A stretch of DNA of 64,000 nt from Culex pipiens pallens (lineage: Eukaryota; Arthropoda; Insecta; Diptera; Culicidae), in NCBI RefSeq assembly GCF_016801865.2, contig NC_068939.1:146454105-146518104 (forward strand), written 5' to 3'. The stretch's first letter is position 1. Each line of letters starts with the position of its first letter. Of this stretch, positions 32,604-40,363 are shown in pieces. The translations under genes were made by a program, and so were the position numbers. Below the pieces are notes generated by a model that worked only from the letters and a program-made list of their open reading frames with translations, ran no database searches and was not told where the DNA came from.

Positions 32604-33537
32604 CCGTAAAACGGGGTGACTTTGATAGCCGGGGTGACTTTGATAGGTTTGCGATTTTTCCGCAAAATGAAGAGTACAATTAAAATACGTACGGAATGGT
32701 TTAGAAACATACTGACCGTGGTAGAGAAGTGTTCAAAGTACCTCAAGAAGAATTTTTCATAAAATTTTGACAAGTTTAAAAAGTTAGTTAACTATAGTTA
32801 ATAAAATGTTGATGAAAGTCATTATTTTAAATTTCTCAAAGTGTCATGATTTTCTCAATGAACATGATTTTTAATCGGAAAACGGAATGCATTTTTGGAT
32901 TCTTTGGACAATCTTCCACTAGGAGAAGGTAAAAAAAGTTTGTAAATAATAAATAATATGTGTTTTTGAAACACAATACAAAAAAAATCTTCAAATTTAT
33001 AGGCAATTTCAGTTGAACAAATTTCATGTAAAATGTGAAAACTTGTGATTTGTGCTTCGAAATCAGTATAAAATGCAATATAAATCGATAATTTTATAAA
33101 CAAAACTAGTTTTAACAAATTTCAGGCAAAATTCTGACTTTTGAGCAATTTTACCTAAAATTTATATGTATTTTGCTAAAAAGCTTATACATTTAGTTAA
33201 CTAAATATAAACATTGATTTTTTTTTCTTGAAAACTATATCATCTACTATAGTGATGGTACATTAAGCGTACAAATAAAGTTTGAACATTTTAAATTTGA
33301 TTTTGACAAGAAAAACTATGACTATCAAAGTCACCCCGGAATTAAAACTAAGAATTTTTAACGTAACTATTTTTCTAAACATTATTGAAAAACACTTTTT
33401 TTTCGAAATAGTGCATGGACTTTGTGTGGTCTACCCCAGTACATGTTTTAAAAATAGTATTCTTGAGAAAAACCTTACCTGTTGGAAAATATTCTAGAAA
33501 CAAATTGAAATCCTATCAAAGTCACCCCGGTTTACGG
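32604..33537. mobile_element. TA-target MITE E, copy 1 (934 bp)
   Basis: Ends CCGTAAAACGGGGTGACTT and the inverse of CCGTAAACCGGGGTGACTT, inside TA dinucleotides (32602-32603 and 33538-33539). The motif ccggggtgactttgatag is also repeated internally near both ends (32630 and 33325). Matched over its length by the inverted copy at 50610-51532. No transposase ORF. Confidence 0.8.
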
Positions 33538-33582
33538 TAGTTTAAATTTCGTCCGTTAGATCGTCGATAAGAATTTTCGAAA

Positions 33583-33627
33583 TAACGATAACGATAGAAG
33601 ACAAACATAGAACTATCGTTATCGTTA
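33583..33627. repeat. Perfect 15-bp inverted repeat
   Basis: taacgataacgatag (33583-33597) and its exact complement (33613-33627) flank a 15-base loop. The outward sequence tcgtcga and tcgacga continues the pairing after a short unpaired stretch. Confidence 0.9.
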
Positions 33628-34994
33628 GCGAATCTCGACGATTTTTTCGTTAGCAACCTTGTTGCTGTGGCTCAAATATCGATCTAACTTTTATTTTTTA
33701 AATAAGCCGTTATGAATTTTTAATTCGGACGGGGTTTCTAAATTTATATTTAATCTATGTTGGTTTAATGTAGTTCTCTGCATCAAAATTTTACAAATAT
33801 TCACTGATTTTTTATTAGGTTCTATTCTGCAATAATCAAACATAGGAAAATTTTATTTGAATTCTTTTAAAAATAACTATGTTTAGTTAATCAGAAATAA
33901 ATTAAACAATTAATCATTTGATTTCCTTGCATTAGCTTGTAATCAAAGCTTTGTGTTGGAAAATTATTGAATGCCATTATAATGATTTTAAGGTCGTTCA
34001 AACCTAGAAATTTTCTTTTTCTCTGATGTTTTGGACATTTTAACAAGGAAGACATTTTCCATTTTCAACTGAAATGATTTTATAAATTATAGATGACAAT
34101 TTCGTAAGATTGACAGAACATTGTTTTAAACTCATAACTACTGCTCAAATTTGCTCCACTCCACGCTTCTATTCACTTTACAAAGTCAAAAAGCAGGTAC
34201 TAGCTTCTGCCCCCTCCCCCTCCTCGTTCCCTCTTCAACACTGTCAAAGTTTCAATTGAGTTCCAACTTTTTCGTAGAGCTTTCGGCAAGGAAAACTCCA
34301 ATATAGCAAATTGGGAGCCCCTTTCGCTCCCATTAACTGCTGTGCCATCCAATCTCAGCATCTGCTGCGCTGCCCGTGCCACACTCTGTGGATGAGGCTA
34401 ATAAGCTTGAGTGGCGTATTCACACAGTGGCTGCTGGGGAGCTTTTTCCTGGGAAAACCATATGAGCCGATGAAGCTTGAGAGAGAGAGAGAGGGGGGCA
34501 CACCTTTATCTCGTCAGGAACAGCACATTGAATTTAAATGAAGATGGGATTAGTGCGAAAGTGAACGAGTTTCAAGTTTTCTCTCTTTTTCCTTGGGTCC
34601 TTGAGAGAACTTGAGTGTTTTCTCAGGCTGCCTGTTCCGGGGAACTTTTCCCAAAGAATTCAAATCAACATCAGCTCTCCACCATATTCATTATGATAAT
34701 AACAATGATAATAACAGCAGCATTTTCCAAACAATTGTTTGCAAACAAGTGGAAAGTTTCACTTCTCGACTCGAGTGTGGCACTTCCTCCTTATCCTTCC
34801 ATAAGGATCGGCGATATTTCCGATGGCACGGCGATGCACGTAGCAGATTCCACTGGATGGCATCTTTCTGACAAAGTCCTTCTTCGCCAACGCACACACA
34901 CGTTGCACGTGGATCCTCGGGGCAACCATCTTCCAAAGTAAGCGCAAGGTAATTCCCTTCCGGTGGGACATCCGGAATCTGATGATATGTTTGA

Positions 34995-35032
34995 CAACTC
35001 GTTGGATCTGGATCGACGGATCCAACGAGTTG
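34995..35032. repeat. Perfect 14-bp inverted repeat
   Basis: caactcgttggatc (34995-35008) and its complement (35019-35032) flank a 10-base loop. Confidence 0.9.
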
Positions 35033-35410
35033 GGAAAAACTTTTGAAGAGCAAGTCAATCTATAACTCTATTACTGCACTGGATAATGTATGTCTCAAGT
35101 GGAGGTGCGGAAACTTCTCTCGGGTTGTTGTTTTTAGTAGTTTGCAGAAAAGATACGGAAAAGTGAAGCTTTCTGCGAGATAAGTCTTTTTTTATGTTTG
35201 TTTCCGCGAGACAATCGAAGAATATGCTTGCTGTATCTCCTTGATATTTTGTTGCTGCTGCATCATTATTTTAAACCGATTATCATAATGCGTTTCGCTT
35301 TGTTTTTAATAACGAATATCAAATGAAGTCTAATGTTTGTGGATTTTTTATATCTATTAAACTATTGGGATAAGCAATATAGTTTTCGATTCAAAATCTG
35401 GAAAACTGTT

Positions 35411-35661
35411 TTATAAGTGGATTGACTATAAAGTAAGACTTTTTAAAAAATCAAATGGTTTAATTACTGGGACAAAGAATGCAACATTTTTTAAGAAGAC
35501 ATCATCTTCTTTGTGGGATCAATAATACATATAATCGGCAAATTTTGTACGTTTTTGTTGTTGTTGAATTGTCTTAAACTTTGTGGGGCCCTTCCCTGTG
35601 ACCAAAGAAGCCAATTTGTGCCATTGGTTCACCCATACAAGTCTCGATATTCAAGTCAAAG
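35411..35661 (+). repeat. Direct duplication, left copy (~250 bp)
   Basis: From ttataagtggattgactata to attcaagtcaaagatccgat. The same sequence recurs at 36241-36500 with only a handful of differences. It contains gaagccaatttgtgccattgg and a caagtctcgatattcaag segment, and no ORF is maintained. Confidence 0.9.
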
Positions 35662-35689
35662 ATCCGATCCGATGTGAACGAAAAATCAA

Positions 35690-35762
35690 AGTCGCTCGAG
35701 GCGGGGTTCGATCCTCCGTCCTTTGGATTGGTAAGCAAAAATGCTAACCACTAGGCCATGAC
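35690..35762 (-). mobile_element. tRNA-like SINE head
   Basis: On the minus strand: GTCGTCATGGCCTAGTGG (A box) through ACCAATCCAAAGG to GGATCGAACCCCG (B-box-like), with GTCG at the start pairing to CGAC at the end. The anticodon arm cannot form a clean 5-bp stem with a 7-base loop, so I call a tRNA-derived SINE head, not a gene. Confidence 0.5.
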
Positions 35763-35817
35763 GACTTTGTAAGCTTGGACTGGAATTAGGAATAATGTTA
35801 CAGAGAGCGAGTTGTGG

Positions 35818-36240
35818 CGCTATAACCACGGCAAATAGTGTCCAGGGCATTCGTGGAAATACAATGTCTCATCCCAGAGGGTCCCGGATTACCAAACCTT
35901 CTTAGCATGGTGCTCCCAACGAATACAACCAAAAATCTCGGAGCGTATGGTGGTGTGTCCCCACGCTTCTTCCTCCCCTGTCGATTCAGAATTGTGTTGT
36001 TGTTCGAACACTCAATGCTCAAACTCAACCCAATTACGAGTCATCTCTGCGATACGGCTTTACGCAGTAGGCCTGGCCGCTTTAACGCTTGTGATGTTTC
36101 AATGCATTCTAATGCAATGGCGCACTACAAATGTTAAAAAATGACAAGAAGAGTGCTAGGCGTCATCTAACCTAAGGCACTCTCCAGGATCCCTTCGAAA
36201 GATTGGCTGCGCTAGGGTCTGATTAGATTAGATTAGATTA
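35818..36240 (+). mobile_element. Dispersed repeat B, copy 3 (most complete)
   Basis: From ctataaccacggcaaatag to a (GATTA)n tail at 36219-36243. Shared in order with 7071-7484: gtccagggcat, tttacgcagt, ggcctggccgctttaacg, ggcgtcatctaacctaaggc. The tandem (TTAGA)n tail suggests retroposition. It lies between two direct copies of a ~250-bp segment. Confidence 0.7.
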
Positions 36241-36500
36241 GATTATAAGTGGATTGACTATAAAGTAAGACTTTTAAAAAAATCAAATGGTTTAATTACT
36301 GGGACAAAGAATGCAACATTTTTTAAGAAGACATCATCTTCTTTGTGGGATCAATAATACATATAATCGGCAAATTTTGTACATTTTTGTTGTTGTTGAA
36401 TTGTCTTAAACTTTGTGGGGCCCTTCCCTGTGACCAAAGAAGCCAATTTGTGCCATTGGTTCACCCATACAAGTCTCGATATTCAAGTCAAATATCCGAT
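36241..36500 (+). repeat. Direct duplication, right copy (~250 bp)
   Basis: Nearly identical to 35411-35661. It follows the tail of repeat B directly and then runs into a diverged family-A fragment (36500-36700). Confidence 0.9.
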
Positions 36501-37076
36501 AATCTGTATCTTTTGAATGCATTGTGAAAGCGATTTGGTGTCTTCGGCAAAGTTTTTGGTATCGATGAGGACTATTCAGAAAACTGTTTCACGGATTTTT
36601 TCACAGAATTTAAAATTATTTTTTTAATTAAAAACAATGATTTCTGAAATCAACTTTTGAGATAAAGAGAAGTAAGGCAAATCGAGTTATGAAAAGGAAA
36701 TTTTCATAACTTAAAAAAATATATTCAAAAATGGTCACAATTAAAAAAAAAACGAAAAACTGCAAATTTAAGTTAAAATTAAACTTTTTGTAGCCTTACG
36801 GTGCAATATACCAAAATATCTGTTAAGTACTTTTCTATTGCAAAATTGATTTAACATTCAAAGCTGTAGTACAAAAAAAAAGAACAATTGCTTCAAAACT
36901 AGGTGGCAATATGTTTGGTCGTACTTTTGTTGGCTCAAAAGCTGCGGGGTTTTGTCCCCCATGAAAAAATATATATTTTGAGAACCGTCATCAGAGGTGA
37001 TATTTGGTCTGGGGTTTGAGATTGAGTCATACCTTGTTTTTTTGCATTTTTGTATGACCCAATGCCAAAAAGTTAA
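36501..37076. repeat. Diverged family-A fragment and AT-rich sequence
   Basis: aatctgtatcttttgaa...ttggtgtcttcggcaaagtt at 36500-36560 matches the left arm of A elements. The rest is AT-rich and unassigned. Confidence 0.45.
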
Positions 37077-37161
37077 TTTTTGCAATTCCGCAGTGAAACT
37101 GTCAACTTTTCCTGACCTTCGGGAGAAACGAAACGGCCTACTTTTCCCTACCAAAAAACAA

Positions 37162-37256
37162 TGCTGAAAAGTAGTACTTTTCAGCACTGTTTCCGGTGCT
37201 GAAAAGTTGAACTTTTCAGCATTGTTTTGAGTGCTGAAAAGTGTTACTTTTCAGCA
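37162..37256. repeat. Three 25-bp palindromes phased at exactly 35 bp
   Basis: Each palindrome is TGCTGAAAAGT, three variable bases, then ACTTTTCAGCA. They occupy 37162-37186, 37197-37221 and 37232-37256, separated by 10-bp spacers of unrelated sequence. D copies carry diverged versions of the same array (10890-10975, 27410-27480). They sit ~85 bp inside the 3' end of the Crypton-like element, where recombinase-binding sites would be expected. Confidence 0.9.
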
Positions 37257-37298
37257 CTTTTGTGAATTCATGTTTTTTTTGTGTTATCACGGTATCAA

Positions 37299-37681
37299 CT
37301 AAGATACCCGTATTTCTGTCTTAATTTTTAAATGAACATAACTCAATAATTTTTTGTTGTGTATTATTTTTATTCGGTAAGATTTCTTAGTTTGGTAGAA
37401 ATTAATAGTGCAGTTCCTCACATTATTGAACTGAACTGGATTGTGGGCGGAAGACGAAGAAGGCATGGGAAAGCTGATGGTAGAAGGCGTATCAGAGAGT
37501 GTAGAATTAACCGTAATTGATTCTGCTTGACGCTCTGGTACATTCTTGCTGGATGTCGCGATATGCACTTTTGAGGGTTCAGAAACTTCGGCAGCTTCGC
37601 CAAGAATCTTGGTGGCAATCGATTTCTTTTGTTGCAAAGAATTTTCAACATAACCTTCAGCGACTGACGATGACTTCCAAC
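37299..37681 (-). pseudogene. Tyrosine recombinase, C-terminal part (carries the Tyr nucleophile)
   Basis: Continues the recombinase frame after the 904-bp insertion. The first residues GGWKSSSVAEGYVENS are the C-terminal catalytic block of phage-integrase-type recombinases, with the Trp (or His) position and the Tyr of EGYVEN as presumed nucleophile. A Ser/Pro-rich tail follows, then NCTINFYQ, a motif typical of the ends of insect Crypton-type recombinases, and a ~30-residue lysine-rich run to the stop that may be read-through of non-coding sequence. The target duplication bases fall so that this part and 38591-39020 are in the same frame once the insertion and one duplication copy are ignored. 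Confidence 0.75.
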
Positions 37682-37686
37682 CACCG

Positions 37687-38590
37687 CACAGTGGAAAAAA
37701 AGGGCCCAAAAAATTACCGCAACATGATTTCGCGCAAACCATCGATTGCTATACACCAAAAGCTTCGTTTTTGCACCAGGAACAATAATCCGATGAAAAA
37801 TCGCACTGCACGGACCGGTAGCCGGAGTACAGGCCACCGGAAGATCCGGATTTTTGGAAAAAAGTGTCAGATTTATTCAATTGTGAACTGATTAGCTTTC
37901 TTCTACCATGAATAGTCACGAAAAACAATCGTAGAATAATATTAAATACCATAGGACTCATCGGAACCGGTTCCACCGATCTCCGGTGGCCACATCAGGA
38001 ACCGCATTAGGAAACAGTGTTAACCAGTCATGCGACGTATCAAACTTCTTGATTTTGAATGGAGAGTATCCTTAAAATGTATTTTTACCTCCGGTGACCG
38101 GTTCCCAGGTTCTCCGGTGGCCACATCCGAAGATCATATTTGGCAAATTCCTGAAACCACTCTTGCGACATATCAAACTTCATGTTTTTAAGAAAGGAGT
38201 GAATAACTCATGTCCCCATCCAAAATCAAGAAGTTTGATACGTCGCATGACTGGTTAACACTGTTTCCTAATGCGGTTCCTGATGCGGCCACCGGAGATC
38301 GGTGGAACCGGTTCTGATGGGTCCTATGGTATTTAATATTATTCTAGGATTGTTTTGCATGACTATTCATGGTAGAAAAAAGCTTAGCAGTTCACAATTG
38401 GAATAATCTGACACTTTTTCCAAAAATCCGGATCTTCCCGTGGCCTGTACTCCGGCCACCGGTCCGTGCAGTGCGATTTTTCATCGGATTATTGTTCCTA
38501 GTGCAAAAACGAAGCTTTTGGTGTATAGCAATCGATGGTTTGCGCGAAATCATGTTGCGGTAATTTTTTGGGCCCTTTTTTCCCACTGTG
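37687..38590. mobile_element. Transib-like non-autonomous transposon with CACAGTG ends and ~370-bp TIRs
   Basis: The 904-bp unit begins CACAGTGG and ends with its inverse, inside a perfect 5-bp duplication CACCG (37682-37686 and 38591-38595). Inverted arms run ~370 bp (37687-38057 and 38217-38590, roughly 93% by eye) around a ~160-bp centre. No transposase ORF. GC-rich 5-bp duplications and a CACWRTG-like terminus are known hallmarks of the Transib superfamily, the relatives of RAG1; the terminal heptamer here is exactly the V(D)J RSS heptamer. At both ends a 12-base interval leads to CCAAAAAAT, which shares 6 of 9 positions with the RSS nonamer. Confidence 0.8.
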
Positions 38591-39020
38591 CACCGTGTCT
38601 CTTCAGAACGGAAATATCGACTCCTGAATCGGCCAGCAGTGAGGCAGAAGACCCCCGGAAACGGTGTCCAGTGTACAGCTTCGGTGACGGAAGCTTCAGG
38701 TGCTCGGTGATGATTCTCGGCAGTTTTGCAATAGTGTTGATCCCCATGGCCTGTTTTGTACACTTTCCAAAGCGGTACGAAACAAAAAATCTGGAGTGAC
38801 CTGTACCGGCAGGACGTTTTTCAGCATACAACCGGAAAAGTTTCAACATGTCCACACCAGGGGCTTCACCTTTCGTAACGATGAACTGCCGTATAATTTT
38901 CGTCTTTGTGTTAGGGATGGTGATCTTGATGCTGTCCTTCAGGTCTTCAATATCGTCCAGAGAGAGTTTCATGATTTCTTCCCGCCGACAAGCACCGTAC
39001 ACTCCAATGATGAGCGCAAC
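38591..39020 (-). pseudogene. Tyrosine recombinase, catalytic domain (Arg...HxxR part)
   Basis: Encodes VALIIGVYGACRREEIMKL at the start: the ACRREE block holds the first catalytic Arg of tyrosine recombinases. NTKTKIIRQF fits the beta-hairpin Lys region, and YTGHRFRGSSASLLADSG is the HxxR box, followed by the helix ending LKRHG. Translation then runs into the Transib-like insertion (CAQWEKRAQK-type read-through) and stops at 38550. The missing Tyr block lies at 37299-37681. The 5' boundary is the AG acceptor at 39021. Confidence 0.85.
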
Positions 39021-39083
39021 CTGTGAATTCAAAAAACACTAAGTTAACCCATTTGTTTTTGTTTTTACTTTCATTAAATTAAC
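39021..39083 (-). other. 63-bp intron in the recombinase gene
   Basis: On the minus strand the upstream exon ends ...ACAAAG and the intron starts GTTAAT (39083 down) and ends TTCACAG (39021), followed by GTTGCGCTC. Removing it joins Lys and Val codons in phase 0 and connects the N-terminal and catalytic parts without a frame change. The short length suits an insect intron. Confidence 0.85.
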
Positions 39084-39500
39084 CTTTGTAGCCAAAAGAA
39101 CGAAGTCTTCGGCTTCCTTCAAGAACTTGAAAATTTGTTCCTTAGTGAGGATTTTTGACTTTTTTGGGCGATAACCATCCGACTTCCGTTTCAGGAACGA
39201 TTTCAAGTTCATGAAACCGGAAATGTCAATGCCTATTTTCACGTTGATCATAGTTCTCAACATGGAGTATAGGCTCTACTTCGTCGGCGGGCTCTTGTCC
39301 TTCAGCTCTTGAGAACAATAGGCCAGCAAGCACTTTTCGTCTGTGGCTTGAACCCGATTCTTGGCCTGCCAATCTTGAAATTTTTTGTAGGCTGCTTCAT
39401 ACAGCGCCTTCGATTTCTCGGGAAGAAGGCCATTTATAGCTGCTTCGGCCGCCGCCTCAATGTCCATCGGACAGTCAGAATCCGTTTCGGACTCGCTCAT
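39084..39500 (-). pseudogene. Tyrosine recombinase, N-terminal exon, with Trp-to-stop change
   Basis: Probable start at 39500 (MSESETDSD...), an acidic leader followed by an alpha-helical SAM-like core-binding region: ALYEAAYKKFQDWQAKN, then LLAYCSQELKDKSPPT, then YSMLRTMINVKIGIDISGF. One in-frame TAG at 39276-39278 interrupts SPPT-K-stop-SLYSML. Related insect recombinases have a Trp at about this position, so a TGG-to-TAG change is the simplest reading. The exon continues open to the GT donor at 39083. An upstream in-frame Met at 39569 is less likely because of the hydrophobic, compositionally different extension. Confidence 0.75.
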
Positions 39501-39957
39501 CTCTTCAGATTTCGGGAAAAATAAAATGGTCTTCACTTGAAGGTGGTTGGAAAAACTATGACAGAACAAACTATTTTAGAATTCATAGGCTACTGAGTCG
39601 GAAAAAATAAGATGGCCATACTCTTGGACGGCAACACATTCCTTTATTCCTCTTTGAAAAACTCTTCAAACGATTATTTTTCGGATTTGCAAAAAACGTT
39701 GTATGGAACTCGGTGCAAAACTCGATTTTTTCAGCACTCGTCGTATTTATCCAACTCGGCAGAGCCTCGTTGGATAAATGTACGACTCGTGCTGAAAAAA
39801 TCTTCTTTTTGCACCTTGTTGCATAAACTACTATTAAAATTCATCCAAACAAATTCGTGTACCGATGTATTCTGAAAACTCGATTACATTTTCAAAAGGT
39901 CCTTATTGCGTAGGGAATGCTAAATACAGGCTGTTTTAAAAATTTACCTATGAATAG

Positions 39958-40339
39958 TGTTGGGGCCAAATCTCCCAACTAGATCTTCGGGTGGACTGTA
40001 TAAGGTTTCTCCGGGTGATCAAAACACTTTGCGGAATTCTCTTTCCTAACAAAAACTTTTTATTCCGATCACTATGTACAAAGCACGTCTTTACTCAAAC
40101 GCGTCGCGAACTGGAGTGAAAAATCTCCACTTCTCTTTCTCCTTCTCTCCTCCTTCTGCTCGTTTGCGCGCGCATCCGTTGCGCGCCAATTCCCACCTTC
40201 TCGATCGTTCCTTGCGTCGTCGCAGGCGGCGACGAGGGGTGTCGCGTTGGTGAGTCGATCGCAGCAACCAGTGTTGCCGATCGAGCTGGTTTTTTCACTT
40301 GACATCAAACGTTTGTTGAGGACGGAAGCGTAGCTGACA
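39958..40339 (-). repeat. BEL/Pao 3' LTR
   Basis: 382 bp; read by eye it has no difference from the copy at 46225-46606. On the minus strand it starts TGTCAGC and ends CCAACA, with an AATAAA at 40064-40059 that could serve as polyadenylation signal. Confidence 0.97.
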
Positions 40340-40348
40340 TTCTCCCCC
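40340..40348 (-). promoter_or_regulatory. Polypurine tract of the BEL/Pao element
   Basis: On the minus strand GGGGGAGAA directly abuts the 3' LTR, the expected primer site for plus-strand DNA synthesis. It lies between the Gag-Pol stop (40364) and the LTR. Confidence 0.8.
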
Positions 40349-40363
40349 GCGGCTGCATTCCAG

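Larger units (their letters stand above)
33540..35410. other. Unassigned, single-copy-looking sequence with two hairpins
   Basis: Perfect inverted repeats lie at 33583-33627 and 34995-35032 (see findings). A GA run is at 34479-34492. Overlapping frames of 86-120 codons at 34611-35058 on both strands are unrecognised. Confidence 0.4.
37077..39836 (-). mobile_element. Crypton-like tyrosine-recombinase element (inactivated)
   Basis: The boundaries are inferred from the short D repeats: the right end (39836 down to ~39660) and left end (37260 down to 37077) match the first and last parts of the 433- and 374-bp D copies. Between them lies a tyrosine recombinase gene with one intron. There are no terminal inverted repeats, as expected for Cryptons, which move by tyrosine-recombinase recombination. 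Subterminal hairpins are present at both ends (ttcagcac...gtgctgaa at ~39725-39805; three phased palindromes at 37162-37256). It is inactivated by a stop codon at 39276 and by the 904-bp DNA transposon at 37687-38590. Confidence 0.75.

Noticed and set aside
34611..35058. Overlapping frames of 86-120 codons in several frames.
   Set aside because: Mutually overlapping on both strands in a stretch poor in stops; nothing resembles a known protein.
37162..37256. CRISPR-like array (25-bp repeats, regular spacing).
   Set aside because: Only three units, 10-bp spacers, palindromic repeats inside a eukaryotic transposon end; no cas genes and not a prokaryotic genome.
37687..38590. A true V(D)J-type recombination signal pair.
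   Set aside because: Both ends have the same 12-base spacing (no 12/23 pair), insects lack RAG-mediated recombination, and the structure is that of a transposon.
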